From the NCBI RefSeq assembly GCF_015708085.1, contig NZ_JADNYM010000006.1:124001-188000 (forward strand): 64,000 nt of DNA, read 5' to 3'. This document shows, piece after piece, positions 47,651 through 57,002 of the stretch; position 1 is the stretch's first letter; each line of letters opens with the position of its first letter. The stretch is from Arthrobacter terrae. Lineage in GTDB: Bacteria; Actinomycetota; Actinomycetes; Actinomycetales; Micrococcaceae. Made by a program: the position numbers and the translations under genes. The notes under the pieces were generated by a model, which was given only the letters and a program-made list of their open reading frames with translations, searched no databases and was not told the origin of the DNA.

Positions 47651-48646
47651 TCAGGTAGACCAGCTCGCGGCCGGTGCCGCGTCCTTGTACGCAGGCTTGT
47701 ACACACCGGCGACGGAGTCCCAGCCGTAGCCCCCGGAGTCGCTGTCCAGGTACGCACGGCCCGTTTGGGGTGCTTCCGCTTCGTCGTAGCCGACACGTGT
47801 CAGGGTCCTCTTCAGGGGTGCCGGGAGAATCACTTCATGGCCCGAACCGTTCCACTTGTCGATGAGCAGAACATGCGGGGTAGCGAACTCCAGAACCTTG
47901 GATCCGTCCGTTTCCGCGGACTCCCCACGCGGGGTCGGCACTGCATCCTCGAGCGCCCCGTACCAGATCACATCCAGCTGTACACCCTCATGCCAGTCGA
48001 AGGGTCCCTCGTTGACCAGGGCCCCGATTTCTTCCTGGACAGCGTCAGCTGAGGTGTCCATTCCGGAGGCTTCCAATAGATCGCTGATGGCCTTTTTCCG
48101 GGCCTCGAACCCGCCGTCGTCAAGGTGATGCCCGGAAGCTGCGGCGCGGTCCTTCAGCAGCGGTTCAGGGGCGCCGAGGGAGGTGCGCATCAGCTGGTCC
48201 GGGGTGTTGCGGAGCAGGCCCTGGACAGGGTCCGAGTCGTCCCTCTCCTCGACAGCACGGCGTGCCTCGTCCTGCTCATCGTGGTCAAGGTCATCCCATT
48301 CCCGGTCGAAGGATCCGGCTTCGACAGCTGCCTCCAATTCGGCCTTAGCGACCGTGACCGCTTCGTCGTAGGCGCTGTCGGAAAAGTTCTCGTCGACATC
48401 ATTTTCGGCCGCTGTCCACTGACCGGCGAGAATCATGGTCATCTGTTCTTCGGTGAGCCGATCGTCGTAGGCGACGTAGCGGAGGCTGACAAAATCCTGG
48501 TTGCCGGCGAGGATACTTGCCGCGTCCGGCTCGGCCACCGGTGTCTTCCTGCTCTCCAGGGTGACGTACGGCTCTGCATGGGTAGTGGCGGCGAACTGGC
48601 CGCCTGTGGGGATGCCTTGAGGCTGGCGTGCCGTATTTTCAGTCAT
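47651..48646 (-). CDS. Tagged hypothetical protein H, 331 aa
   Basis: It begins MTENTARQPQG, I-P-T-GGQFA, T-T-H-A-E-P-x-V-T-L. A very acidic middle (REWDDLDHDEQDEARRAVEE) is followed by a C-terminal domain with YLDSDSGGYGWDSV. No family is recognised. The ATG at 48646 lies at the predicted +1 of a P1 box, so it is leaderless. Acidic composition is common to all tagged proteins except the CCA enzyme. Confidence 0.73.
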   Translation of the reverse strand: MTENTARQPQGIPTGGQFAATTHAEPYVTLESRKTPVAEPDAASILAGNQDFVSLRYVAYDDRLTEEQMTMILAGQWTAAENDVDENFSDSAYDEAVTVAKAELEAAVEAGSFDREWDDLDHDEQDEARRAVEERDDSDPVQGLLRNTPDQLMRTSLGAPEPLLKDRAAASGHHLDDGGFEARKKAISDLLEASGMDTSADAVQEEIGALVNEGPFDWHEGVQLDVIWYGALEDAVPTPRGESAETDGSKVLEFATPHVLLIDKWNGSGHEVILPAPLKRTLTRVGYDEAEAPQTGRAYLDSDSGGYGWDSVAGVYKPAYKDAAPAASWST

Positions 48647-48664
48647 ACCCGTTGTGTGTGCGGC
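48646..48664 (-). promoter_or_regulatory. P1 promoter, leaderless start
   Basis: GCCGCACACAC (48664-48654), 7 nt, ATG at 48646. Confidence 0.68.
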
Positions 48665-48688
48665 ACGCGCCGGTACCGGCCACGCAAA

Positions 48689-48724
48689 GGCCCTGCAAGG
48701 AAATGCTTCCGCTCCTGCAGGGCC
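48689..48724 (-). terminator. Hairpin just upstream of the 48646 promoter
   Basis: 9-bp stem GGCCCTGCA / TGCAGGGCC, then TTT on the minus strand. A second terminator lies 70 bp further upstream. The space between them (48725-48794) holds no recognisable gene. Confidence 0.55.
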
Positions 48725-48794
48725 CGCGCATCCGGATGGGCGCCAGTCTAACGCCACGTTCGGGGAACAATCCAGCGTACTGTTTTCGGGCAGA

Positions 48795-48833
48795 GAAGAA
48801 CCCCGCTACTTGGGGGGCGCAGCAGGGTTCTTC
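48795..48833 (-). terminator. Terminator after the 494-aa membrane protein gene
   Basis: Stem GAAGAACCC / GGGTTCTTC. Confidence 0.6.
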
Positions 48834-48909
48834 AGGGATCAACGCTACGGCCGCATCTGTCACACCACGTGCCATCAGTTCTGTGGTGTCCCTCACGGGA
48901 CGGCCGCGG

Positions 48910-50394
48910 TTACTTCTGGGTGAGCCGCTTCAGGACTTCGGCGGTAACAGCGGACTGCAGTCTGGCGAGGTCCTCGTTGCTGAGTGCATTGACTGCCCCC
49001 ATGGTGGAAGGCTGGCCACCGTCTGCCGGGGTTTCCGTGCCGGAGGCCCCCACAGTCTTGCCTGCAGCATCGATGCAGCGGATCTTTTCACCGTCCGCGT
49101 TGGTCAGGCAGGAGGACCCGTCAGCTTTGACCAGGACCCGGTAGACGACATTCTGGTTCAGCCCGATGGAGGCAGCCCATTCGTCATGGGATACGGGGAT
49201 CACTTCCTGGACGCTGAGCCCGGTCGCCCACCCGGCAAGGGATGAATAGTCAGCCTTGATTTTATCTGCGGTGGCGGCATTTGACTGGCGTGGGTTGTCC
49301 AGGTGGTAAAGGGTCACGGTCGGAGTCTCGCCGGCTTTGACGTGCCCGGATTCGAGCAGCGCGATGTCCTCAATGGACCGCGATGAAGCACGCGATGTGA
49401 ACGGGGAGGCGAACACGGAACCGGGTTCACCTTTCAAGGCCAGGGAGAAGGCACTGTGGTTGTCTTTGTTCGGGTCGTTATCGTCTTTTACCTCGTCGGT
49501 CAGGCCGGACTGGCCGGTGACCATGGTCCACCAGTCACCATTGTGGGTGGAGAGGGAGGCATTGACACGCTCCACATAGGACACGGGGATGACCGGTCCC
49601 GGCAGTTCGCCGGCTTTGACCTCGGAACGGATTTCGACGTTGCCGGTATGTCCGTCGTAGATGGCGACCCCAGCCGGGACGTGGACTGGATTGATCCAGC
49701 CGCTCAGCTTGGTCACCGGCACGACAACCTTGGGGGTGTCCCCGTCGCAGTAACCCCAAACGTCTGCGACCTTGGCGATCAGCATGGAATCCTTGGCCGC
49801 GATCGCACGGGTCAGTGAGTTGCCCAGCCAGCCGTCCATCCGTTCTCCGGCGTGTTTCTCATCGAACAGGCAGGGCTTACCAGTGGCTTGGCCGGTCAGT
49901 GCGATGGTCTGATTGATAATGGCGGCGTAGCCGGGGTTGAAGGGGCCTTTCCGGTCCACGAGGGTTGAGTAGTGGTTGGAGTCGGCGAGGTAATCGGTCC
50001 CGCCGATCTGCCCGTTGATGCCTGACAGGTTGGAGCTGGCCTGGCGTTCGGCGACCAGGAACGGGGCGCGTTCCTTCAAAGTCGGCATCTCGTCTTTGCT
50101 CTCCTGGACAGTGGAGGCGTATTCCAGCGAGGTGTTGTAGGTGCGCGCCATGCCGTAGAAGACGAGGCCACCGAGGCCCAGGACACAGACCAGGACGGAC
50201 ACGCCGATCTTTTCCGAAGCAAGGGTGGCCAGCAGCACCGCGCCGATAATGATCACCAGGAGCAAAGGGAAACCCCAGGTGATGAGGACCTCGTTAATGA
50301 AGCGGGCGCGTGTCAGTGGGTCAAGAAGGGCCAAGCCGATGATGGCGAGTACGCCGACAGTGCCGGCGATACCGGCTTTCGTGGATGTGTTCAT
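48910..50394 (-). CDS. Membrane protein with large extracytoplasmic domain, 494 aa, leaderless
   Basis: It begins MNTSTKAGIA. Three hydrophobic helices fill the first ~85 residues (VGVLAIIGLALL, WGFPLLLVIIIGAVLLATL, GVSVLVCVLGLGGLVFYGM). A ~400-residue polar domain with a few Cys (CLFDEK, WGYCDGD, SSCLTNADGEKIRC) follows and should lie outside the cell. The last 30 residues are helical. The ATG at 50394 is at the predicted +1 of a P1 box. No family is recognised. It would need the Sec channel for insertion. Confidence 0.72.
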   Translation of the reverse strand: MNTSTKAGIAGTVGVLAIIGLALLDPLTRARFINEVLITWGFPLLLVIIIGAVLLATLASEKIGVSVLVCVLGLGGLVFYGMARTYNTSLEYASTVQESKDEMPTLKERAPFLVAERQASSNLSGINGQIGGTDYLADSNHYSTLVDRKGPFNPGYAAIINQTIALTGQATGKPCLFDEKHAGERMDGWLGNSLTRAIAAKDSMLIAKVADVWGYCDGDTPKVVVPVTKLSGWINPVHVPAGVAIYDGHTGNVEIRSEVKAGELPGPVIPVSYVERVNASLSTHNGDWWTMVTGQSGLTDEVKDDNDPNKDNHSAFSLALKGEPGSVFASPFTSRASSRSIEDIALLESGHVKAGETPTVTLYHLDNPRQSNAATADKIKADYSSLAGWATGLSVQEVIPVSHDEWAASIGLNQNVVYRVLVKADGSSCLTNADGEKIRCIDAAGKTVGASGTETPADGGQPSTMGAVNALSNEDLARLQSAVTAEVLKRLTQK

Positions 50395-50412
50395 GCATCT
50401 CATGTGTGCGGA
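50394..50412 (-). promoter_or_regulatory. P1 promoter, leaderless start
   Basis: TCCGCACACAT (50412-50402), 7 nt, ATG at 50394. Confidence 0.7.
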
Positions 50413-50684
50413 TGGTCCCCACGCCGTCTCCGTCACACCTCTATAGGCGCGCCGGCTGCAGCATTGCAAGTCGCCGGCCCGTTGATGAGCGCGAGGAAGC
50501 CCGCAGCGCCTGACGAGACTTCCCAGCAGCCTTGAGACCTACGCCCAGTACCTCCAGAGAAGTCTCCGGAACCCGCATTTCGTGTGCTCCAGCTTGGGAC
50601 CCGCGGAGCATTACGTATTGCCCCCACGAATCAATGAGCATGGCCGTAGCATTTGCTTAGCACCATACAAAAAGGGGATGAGAT
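50413..50684. other. Gap with one doubtful ORF
   Basis: A 66-codon minus-strand ORF (50441-50641, start MLIDSWGQYV) lacks a ribosome-binding site and promoter box. I see nothing else. Confidence 0.3.
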
Positions 50685-51693
50685 GTGGCCACTGCCAAGC
50701 GCGTGTACCGACCATCAGCTGCGCCCCGTGTGCGCAGAACTGCAGCTCAGAAAAAGAGGTCCTCGGAATCACCAATAGTCATAAGACCGAAGAGGACGAA
50801 CTACTGGCCCCTTTTTTGTGAGGACGGCCGTTGCTTCAGTTCTAATAGCGTTGACTTATTTCCTACTCCCAGGACCAGTCAGCCGTCCTTCTGGAGCGCC
50901 GGGTGATACATCTTCGATTGATCGATCATTGGATTCTTCGAGTGCGGTCGCCCTATACGCATCTCCTTATGACAGCAAAACGTTGTCGACCCATCTATCT
51001 TGGTATTGGCGTATTGAAGGTGGGAATTCGCAGGCGACTCTCTTTGCCATCGTCAATTCGCGTGTAGCGCGTGGCAGCCTGGTGCTTGGTGGCCCGATCT
51101 CTCATCTGGTGAACGATTGATACCTCAATGGTGACCCTGTCGTCTCTTCATCTGGTACGCCCAACACCCTGGGTTTCCAGCCTCCACAGGAGGCGCAGTC
51201 GTGGTTTGATGGGCGTGAATCAGGTATGGTCGGCCATATTGATTTTCAAGGCGATCCGGGTCCTGGAGGAACTGTTATCAGGTGCCTTGTGCGTGATTTC
51301 GCGTCGGATGCTCCCCCTTTGCATCGTCTCTACACTCCTACCCTTTTGACTTATACCCAAGGCAGTGAGGCGGCGACAGAGGAGGATCTGAGCCTCCGCA
51401 ATATGTGCGTAGATTATAGCTACGATTCAGCGGCTCAAGGTAAAAACCAGTGTGCCACGAAAGTCAATCTGGTCCCGCAGCTTGGCGACCAGGAGCAGCT
51501 TATTACTTTGCCGGAGGAACAAGGCATCCGAGACTCTAAGTTGATCATTATTGGGGCCGTCGCAGCTATTGCAGCAACCGCACTCCTCGAGGTCCTCAAG
51601 GAGTTCGCCATGCTGCTTCCAGTTAGACAAAGTACATCCGCCACCCGAAACGTAGTCCAACGCTTCTCGCGTATTACCCGCAGACGCCTCTAG
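50685..51693 (+). pseudogene. Disrupted gene for a two-TM surface protein
   Basis: GTG 50685 (GGGGATGA upstream) opens a basic N-terminal tail (MATAKRVYRPSAAP). At a run of six Ts (50812-50817) the frame must slip by one to enter ASVLIALTYFLLPGPV, a TM helix. That frame then meets one TGA (51118-51120) and continues for another 190 codons to 51693, ending with a second TM helix (LIIIGAVAAIAATALLEV) and a basic tail. One T deletion and one TGA-to-sense change would restore a ~335-residue protein. GC content is below that of the surroundings. It reads as recently acquired and recently inactivated, unless recoding occurs. Confidence 0.65.
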
Positions 51694-51756
51694 GCTCTGC
51701 CTCTCCTGACTGCATTGCGGCCGGAGGAATATCGGTCAGGAGCTCAAGAACCTGAT

Positions 51757-52293
51757 TTAGAAGAGAGAACTGGATGTGTGCTGCCAGGTTTCAATCCGGT
51801 AGCGCGTCCCGTTGGTCGCTGTGGACCACCCCTGCTCAGGGGCAGAAGAAACGAGCTTCCATTCCGGTCCGAGATCCGGGGCGTAGGTGTCTCCGGTAAC
51901 GTCGGCGTCAATGCAGGTGATCAGCGCCGTGTCGGCCAGGCCGACGGAGAGAACTTCGAGGAAGATCGTGCCGCCGCCGATAAACCAGATCTGGCCTGCG
52001 CCCGGCCGCAGCGCGGTAGCAGCCAAAGCGGAGAAGATGTCCCCGGCGCGGATCGCTCCCGGGGCCGCCCAGTCCGGGTTCGAGGTGATGACGATGTTGG
52101 TCCGGCCCGGTAACGGCCTGGACTTTTCCGGCAGGGACTCCCAGGTTTTCCGGCCCATGATGACGGGATGCCCCTTCGTTATCCGTTGGAAGTGGTCAAA
52201 GTCTTCCGGCAGGTGCCATGGCATGCCGCCATCCCGCCCGATGACACCGTTGGCCGCCTGGGCCCAGATCATGCCGATGATGGGCTCATTCAC
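51757..52293 (-). CDS. folA: Dihydrofolate reductase
   Basis: This 178-residue enzyme reduces dihydrofolate with NADPH, regenerating the folate used by thymidylate synthase. Signatures: GMIWAQAANGVIGRDGGMPWHLPEDFDHF with the catalytic Asp, then G-R-K-T-W-E-S, ITSNPDW and FIGGGTIF. Its ATG overlaps the upstream stop (ATGA). With thyA and dut it forms an element-encoded thymidylate module. An alternative reading as a trimethoprim-resistance gene is possible but not needed. Confidence 0.95.
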   Translation of the reverse strand: MNEPIIGMIWAQAANGVIGRDGGMPWHLPEDFDHFQRITKGHPVIMGRKTWESLPEKSRPLPGRTNIVITSNPDWAAPGAIRAGDIFSALAATALRPGAGQIWFIGGGTIFLEVLSVGLADTALITCIDADVTGDTYAPDLGPEWKLVSSAPEQGWSTATNGTRYRIETWQHTSSSLF

Positions 52294-52637
52294 TTCGGCA
52301 CCCCTCCTGCTGCCTCGACCGGGTAGCCGGCTCTGTAAAGGATCGACTTGAACGTCTCGTCAGTGAAGTCGGTCATAACCTGTGCGTCTCTGACGCCGTC
52401 GATGTAAGCCTCCTGAATGATAGTGCGGATGACCTCCTCGATAGCGGCAGCAGCCTTCGCTATGCGTACCTGGTTCACGGCCTCGCGTCCCTCCAGGAAG
52501 CCGCCGTTGTCCCTGTAGGCGGCAGCCTCATCGGCGGGCCAGTGGCGCACGTCGAGTCCGCGGTCACGGACGATCTCAGTCAGTGGTGCAAGGAGCTCGG
52601 CACGCACGGGCGCCGGCGTTTTCTTTTTCTTAGGCAT
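52290..52637 (-). CDS. Hypothetical protein, 115 aa, leaderless
   Basis: It begins MPKKKKTPAP. A mostly helical protein (IAKAAAAIEEVIRTIIQEAYIDG) with a basic N-terminus. The ATG at 52637 is the predicted +1 of a P1 box. It is coupled to folA by ATGA. Function unknown. Confidence 0.65.
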   Translation of the reverse strand: MPKKKKTPAPVRAELLAPLTEIVRDRGLDVRHWPADEAAAYRDNGGFLEGREAVNQVRIAKAAAAIEEVIRTIIQEAYIDGVRDAQVMTDFTDETFKSILYRAGYPVEAAGGVPK

Positions 52638-52655
52638 GGCCACCATGTGTGCGGC
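52637..52655 (-). promoter_or_regulatory. P1 promoter, leaderless start (52637-folA operon)
   Basis: GCCGCACACAT (52655-52645), 7 nt, ATG at 52637. Confidence 0.7.
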
Positions 52656-52695
52656 GCCTGCCGCAGTCGTCCCCGCGGGGAGGGCTGTCCGCTTA

Positions 52696-52714
52696 TCCGC
52701 ACACTTGACAGGCA
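52696..52714 (+). promoter_or_regulatory. P1 promoter, leaderless start on the plus strand
   Basis: TCCGCACACTT at 52696-52706, 7 nt, ATG at 52714. Divergent from the folA promoter. Confidence 0.6.
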
Positions 52715-52983
52715 TGAGCACACACAACGTATTGACCGCCGTAGACTTCGAAATCATGACCGGCGAAGACCCGACTGACTGGCCTGCACAGTTCATCCCC
52801 GGTTCGATGGCGAAGGTTGTCACAAATGCCGAAGGTATCTGGACGAAGATCATTGAGGATAACGGCGAGACCATCCGGGCGACTCTGGCCAACAACCCGT
52901 TCGGTGACTTCGCCTCCTTCGGGGACCCGGTCGAGTTCACACGCGCAAATGTCCGTCAGGTCCTCCCGCCGACAATCGGCTAA
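52714..52983 (+). CDS. Hypothetical protein, 89 aa, leaderless
   Basis: It begins MSTHNVLTAV. A small beta-rich protein (WTKIIEDNGETIRATLANNPFG). The ATG coincides with the predicted +1 of a P1 box. A strong terminator follows. Function unknown. Confidence 0.65.
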   Translation: MSTHNVLTAVDFEIMTGEDPTDWPAQFIPGSMAKVVTNAEGIWTKIIEDNGETIRATLANNPFGDFASFGDPVEFTRANVRQVLPPTIG

Positions 52984-52995
52984 CAAGGACAAGCA

Positions 52996-53025
52996 GAAGG
53001 CCCGCACAGTCACTGTGCGGGCCTT
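52996..53025. terminator. Bidirectional terminator
   Basis: 14-bp perfect stem GAAGGCCCGCACAG / CTGTGCGGGCCTTC with a 2-nt loop. Confidence 0.85.
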
Positions 53026-53042
53026 CCTTATGTCTGCTCCGG

Positions 53043-53351
53043 TCAGCCCTGCCGCTGAACCGTGAGATGAACGGTAACCGGCTCGGGCGCGAACTCTTTG
53101 GGCATCCCATTCTTGAAGTGGCGGCCACCGAAAGGTTCATCGGTCAGGTCGTCCGGGATGTAGGTGACGAGCATCCAGGCGATGGAACAACCGCAGTCCT
53201 CGTGCTCGAACTCGGCGAAGACAGACCGGCACCAGGGGTTCTTGGTGCGGTAGCCGTTCTCCGGGTGGTTCCTGCAGATAAGCCGGTATTTGGATCCGCC
53301 GGCGATGCCGAAGTTGACGTACTCGATGGGGACCGGGGCCTCGAGGATCAT
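53043..53351 (-). CDS. Hypothetical protein, 102 aa
   Basis: It begins MILEAPVPIE. Cys/His residues (LICRNHPEN, PWCRS, EDCGC) might bind metal. AGGGGAC lies upstream of the ATG, ten bases after the yqeY stop. No family is recognised. Confidence 0.6.
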   Translation of the reverse strand: MILEAPVPIEYVNFGIAGGSKYRLICRNHPENGYRTKNPWCRSVFAEFEHEDCGCSIAWMLVTYIPDDLTDEPFGGRHFKNGMPKEFAPEPVTVHLTVQRQG

Positions 53352-53360
53352 CGCGGTCCC

Positions 53361-53825
53361 CTATGCAGCCAAGCGGGTGCGGACGATCTCGCTGACCGTC
53401 TTGCCGTCGAAGCGTCCGGCGACCCTGGCGGTAACCGGCTTCATGACGGCGCCGATCGAGCGCATGGACAGATCCTGGCCGTCGGCCTTCAACGCTGCGA
53501 TGGTCTCGTCGACGATCGTTTCGACCTCACCACGGGTCAACGCCTTCGGCAGGTACGCCTCGATGATTTCCGCTTCGGCGATCTCGGCCGCGGCACGATC
53601 ACTTTCACCGGCGTCAGTGTAGATCCGAGCAGTGTCGCGCCGCTTCGCAGCTTCCTTCTGAAGCAGTGCGGTCACCTGGGCGTCGTTGTACTCGACAGGT
53701 GTTTTGCCGGACTTTTCGCGGGTGCCGATTTCGCCCAGCACGTTCCGGACGGTCATCAGTTCGGTCTTGTTACCGGCTTTCATATGGGCGACAACGTCTT
53801 CTTTCAGGCGCTCTTTGAGCGTCAT
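53361..53825 (-). CDS. yqeY: GatB/YqeY-domain protein
   Basis: This 154-residue protein begins MTLKERLKED. It matches the YqeY family end to end: helical N-terminal part (VRNVLGEIGTREKSG), EAEIIEAYLPKALT, then GAVMKPVTARVAGRFDGKTVSEIVR. The domain is homologous to the tRNA-binding tail of amidotransferase subunit GatB and probably binds tRNA. That is notable on an element rich in tRNAs. AAAAGAGAAAC precedes ATG 53825. A start nine codons upstream is possible. Confidence 0.9.
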   Translation of the reverse strand: MTLKERLKEDVVAHMKAGNKTELMTVRNVLGEIGTREKSGKTPVEYNDAQVTALLQKEAAKRRDTARIYTDAGESDRAAAEIAEAEIIEAYLPKALTRGEVETIVDETIAALKADGQDLSMRSIGAVMKPVTARVAGRFDGKTVSEIVRTRLAA

Positions 53826-53864
53826 GGTGTTTCTCTTTTCGTTAGTGTTCATTGAAGGGGGCCG

Positions 53865-54194
53865 CTACCGGCCAGTCTCCTCCAGCATGGTGCGGATGGT
53901 TTTGACCAGCGTGGTGCTCTCCAGCCACTCATGAACAGCTTGTTGGCTCTCTGGTATCTCAGAGCCGCCCAGTCCGTTGTCCCAGCCTTTAAGTTCAGCC
54001 GCGAACAGCAGATAGTCCCGCCGTCTGCGCTGCAGCTCATACAGCCCAGGGGCCTTCTCGCGCAGAAACCCGAGCACGTTGGCCAAATACCCTTGTGGCA
54101 TATCCGTCAGGCCATGCCGGGTCCCGTAACGGTCAATCCAATAATCGGACTGGTCGAGGGTGTCGAGACGGATTATCCCTGCGTTCTCATTCAT
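53865..54194 (-). CDS. Hypothetical protein, 109 aa, leaderless
   Basis: It begins MNENAGIIRL. It is helical, with a basic middle (LYELQRRRRDYLL). The ATG at 54194 is at the predicted +1 of a P1 box. It heads the operon 54194-53043 with yqeY. Function unknown. Confidence 0.65.
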   Translation of the reverse strand: MNENAGIIRLDTLDQSDYWIDRYGTRHGLTDMPQGYLANVLGFLREKAPGLYELQRRRRDYLLFAAELKGWDNGLGGSEIPESQQAVHEWLESTTLVKTIRTMLEETGR

Positions 54195-54212
54195 ACCCGT
54201 CATGTGTGCGGC
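54194..54212 (-). promoter_or_regulatory. P1 promoter, leaderless start (yqeY operon)
   Basis: GCCGCACACAT (54212-54202), 7 nt, ATG at 54194. Confidence 0.7.
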
Positions 54213-54383
54213 AGTACTGCGCGCTTTCCCCGGTGCATCAGCCAACCTCAAATTCGACCGTCGCGTACAGCGCACCTTCTGCGAAAGAGCTCCATCGGAT
54301 GTCCATGTCCGCGGTTCACATATCGCGATCCAGCACAGCTGTGAAGGGACTCCTCTGGGAACACCGACGTTTTGCTCCTAAAG

Positions 54384-55214
54384 CTATACCGCGACTTGCG
54401 CTTTAATCCCGGGGTGCGGGTCGTAGCCGACTATTTCGAAGTCCTCGAAGGCATACCCGAAGATGGATTCCGGGACGCGGCTGAATTTCAGCTCCGGGTA
54501 GGAGCGGACGTCATCCAGGCGACTCAGCTGTTCAAGCACCTGCTCGGTGTGGTTGTCGTAGACGTGGACGTCGCCTCCGGTCCAAATGAACTCTCCGACG
54601 TCGAGACCGGTCTGCTGGGCGACCATGTGGGTGAGCAGTGAGTAGGACGCAATGTTGAACGGAACGCCAAGGAACATGTCCGCGGAGCGCTGGTACAGCT
54701 GGCAGGAAAGCTTGCCCGGCTTACCGTCCTCGCCGGGTGCGACGTAGAACTGGAAGAGGGCGTGGCAGGGAGGCAAAGCCATGTTGTCGACCTCGGCCGG
54801 GTTCCAGGCGGTGACGATGTGCCGACGGGAATCGGGATTATTCCGGATGGATTCGACAACGCTGGCGATCTGGTCGATCTGTCCTCCGTCCGGGGTGGGC
54901 CAGGAGCGCCACTGCGAGCCGTACACCGGGCCCAGGTCACCATTCTTGTCAGCCCATTCATCCCAGATTTTCACGCCGCGCTCCTGGAGCCAGCGCACGT
55001 TTGTTTCGCCGCGCAGGAACCAGAGCAGTTCGTAGGCCACCGACTTCCAGTGGACCCTTTTGGTCGTGATGAGCGGGAAGCCTTTGGCCAGGTCGAAGCG
55101 GATCTGACGGCCGAAAACACTGGTCGTCCCGGTGCCGGTCCTGTCCCCTTTCGCAGCGCCGGTGCTGAAGACATCGGACAGGAGGTCTTCGTAGGGAGTC
55201 TCAATAGTGGGCAT
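54384..55214 (-). CDS. thyA: Thymidylate synthase
   Basis: This 276-residue enzyme methylates dUMP to dTMP using methylene-tetrahydrofolate. Classical ThyA features: [37 protein letters not shown], the catalytic Cys in [30 protein letters not shown] and the C-terminal KAQVAV. GAAAGGC precedes the ATG, behind a P2 promoter. It produces dihydrofolate that the folA product 2 kb away recycles, and uses dUMP supplied by dut. Confidence 0.96.
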   Translation of the reverse strand: MPTIETPYEDLLSDVFSTGAAKGDRTGTGTTSVFGRQIRFDLAKGFPLITTKRVHWKSVAYELLWFLRGETNVRWLQERGVKIWDEWADKNGDLGPVYGSQWRSWPTPDGGQIDQIASVVESIRNNPDSRRHIVTAWNPAEVDNMALPPCHALFQFYVAPGEDGKPGKLSCQLYQRSADMFLGVPFNIASYSLLTHMVAQQTGLDVGEFIWTGGDVHVYDNHTEQVLEQLSRLDDVRSYPELKFSRVPESIFGYAFEDFEIVGYDPHPGIKAQVAV

Positions 55215-55247
55215 GATGAGCCTTTCGGAGTGAGGTCTTTGGTGATA

Positions 55248-55271
55248 CCTATGCGGTTCATGGCTTGACGG
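55248..55271 (-). promoter_or_regulatory. P2 promoter (thyA)
   Basis: CCGTC (55271-55267), 13 nt, CATAGG (55253-55248). Confidence 0.6.
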
Positions 55272-55351
55272 GTGAGCCCGGAAGGCAGAAGAGCGGTCCG
55301 GAAACCGAGGACGCCCATCGCCGTGCTCCTGGTGAGTTGCCTGGCCAGGTC

Positions 55352-56602
55352 CTACAGCATTGAGTACAGGAGGGAAGCCAGAACCGGCACCTCGACAGTG
55401 TGGGCTTCGTCCCCGTCGGTGAGGAACTGGTGGACGGCGCCTGGGAGCTCTGAAGCGTCAACGAGGTACACGGCGGCCTGGCCCAGGGGCGGAAGCATCC
55501 CGGCGCGCTCGATGGAGGGCCTGCTGAGTTTTCCGGACGGGGAGTGCAGGACAACCCAGCCTTCAACATAGCAGGTCGGGTAGGCGATACGCATTGCGTG
55601 AACCGCGGCGCCCAGCCTGAAGGCGCCCATTTCCTTGCCGTTGCGGAACAGTCGTTTGTTGTCCCACCAGTAGTCCCCGTCGGCCCACATTTTCGAGTCG
55701 ATCAGGGCGATCCTGTTACCGGCAATTACGGCATGGTCGATGTCCGCGTGCTCTGTGCCCGGCCAGCGCAAACCGTTGATGAGTCGGGCGGAGGGCAGTC
55801 CCGGGAGGACTGACTCAGCAATGAGCCGTGCGGTGCGCTGTTCCCCTTCGATGCCGATCCTCGCGTTCTCACCGAAGCGGGCCACGGACAGGTCCCTGCC
55901 CGGGGTCCCGTGGACCTGAGCGTTAATGTACCGCTCCGGGAGGATGGAGCCAGCCAGCACGGTTGCGGGAGGTAGTTGTTTGCGCCTGGCGATCCACCAG
56001 GGCGTCATAGCGGCGAGCCACCAGAAACCTGCGGTGAGGACGATGCTCCAGATGCCGCTCTGCACCGCCGGGTTCAGCCCGTCGGAGCGGCTGTACATGA
56101 CGGCTGCCAGGAGGGTAGAAATTACGGGCATGAGGCAGACAACAGCACCAATGATGAGGACAACTTTGCGCCACATCCTGATCCTGCTGGAAGCGGGGAA
56201 GCGGATCTTCACACCGTCACTGGGCGGCGTCTCCAGCGGGGGACGGAATTCAACTGCCGGACCGTGCCAGGCGAGGGCTGGCGGCGGCGTCTCCATGGGC
56301 CTGAAATTTGCTTCTGAGGTGTCCTGCCTGGGTCGTGCGCGGCGCTCCTGCTGGCGCGGAGGGTTGGAACCGGAGCTGCCTGCTGCCGTGTCTCTGAGGG
56401 ACCGGTCATAAGCGTCCCGGAGCTGCTGGTCGGAGAGCGTGTCGTAAGCGGCCTGGACGAGGCGGAACAGGCCGGCGCTGCCGCCGACGTCAGGGTGGGA
56501 GGACCGGAGCTGGCGCTGGTACGCCTTTTTGATCTCAGACGTATCTGCCGTGGCGGGCACGTCCAGCACCTCGTAATGGGTGACAGTCGGTGACTGCGTC
56601 AT
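55352..56602 (-). CDS. Membrane protein fusing a J-domain to a NERD nuclease-related domain
   Basis: Residues ~8-70 are a DnaJ domain ([22 protein letters not shown] in [17 protein letters not shown]). After a ~75-residue Pro-rich linker come two TM helices ([20 protein letters not shown] and [16 protein letters not shown]). The C-terminal ~180 residues match a NERD domain ([44 protein letters not shown]), a PD-(D/E)XK-like fold where Asp and Asp-Ser-Lys would replace the usual D and E-x-K. It may recruit Hsp70 to DNA processing at the membrane. GAGAGGAAAC precedes ATG 56602. Confidence 0.82.
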   Translation of the reverse strand: MTQSPTVTHYEVLDVPATADTSEIKKAYQRQLRSSHPDVGGSAGLFRLVQAAYDTLSDQQLRDAYDRSLRDTAAGSSGSNPPRQQERRARPRQDTSEANFRPMETPPPALAWHGPAVEFRPPLETPPSDGVKIRFPASSRIRMWRKVVLIIGAVVCLMPVISTLLAAVMYSRSDGLNPAVQSGIWSIVLTAGFWWLAAMTPWWIARRKQLPPATVLAGSILPERYINAQVHGTPGRDLSVARFGENARIGIEGEQRTARLIAESVLPGLPSARLINGLRWPGTEHADIDHAVIAGNRIALIDSKMWADGDYWWDNKRLFRNGKEMGAFRLGAAVHAMRIAYPTCYVEGWVVLHSPSGKLSRPSIERAGMLPPLGQAAVYLVDASELPGAVHQFLTDGDEAHTVEVPVLASLLYSML

Positions 56603-56689
56603 CAGGCGGTTTCCTCTCGTTTCAGTTTCCGGGCCAACCCCGAAATAGTTCATCTGCCGAGGGACACCACAAGTCCCGCCAGGCAGCTG

Positions 56690-56708
56690 TTCCTCCTATG
56701 TGTGCGGC
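56690..56708 (-). promoter_or_regulatory. P1 promoter (J-domain/NERD gene)
   Basis: GCCGCACACAT (56708-56698), +1 predicted at A56690. Confidence 0.65.
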
Positions 56709-56824
56709 GTCGGTTGTTTTTCACCCCACAGAGAATGAGGGCTGGCCGACTGGTCTGCCCGGCCGCCCCGATCCATGACGCTGCAAAATCTTCTTATGCG
56801 GCAACGTCGCCGAGAGTGTGTCTG

Positions 56825-56898
56825 TACCCCGGACCAGACTCGAACTGGTGGCCTGCGGTTTAGGAAACCGCCGCTCTATCCTGCTGAGCTACCGGGGC
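56825..56898 (-). tRNA. tRNA-Arg(CCT)
   Basis: Anticodon stem-loop GCGGT-TTCCTAA-ACCGC. Acceptor GCCCCGG/CCGGGGT, discriminator A, no CCA. It stands apart from the island, behind its own P1 promoter. Confidence 0.92.
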
Positions 56899-57002
56899 GT
56901 GCAAGGTGTGCAGATCAATACGGTGGCGACACCGGCCAGTATGCGTCCGGGGAGCCCCGGCCGGGCAATTCCTTCGGTTCAGGCTTTCTTGACGGCCCGG
57001 TA

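Noticed and set aside
51757-52293. Integron or resistance cassette origin for folA
   Set aside because: No attachment-site recombination sequence or integrase nearby; it is coupled to an upstream element gene.
53352-53380. Another P2 promoter at CATAGG before the 53351 start
   Set aside because: CCGTC is not 13 nt away; the TAG is the yqeY stop codon.
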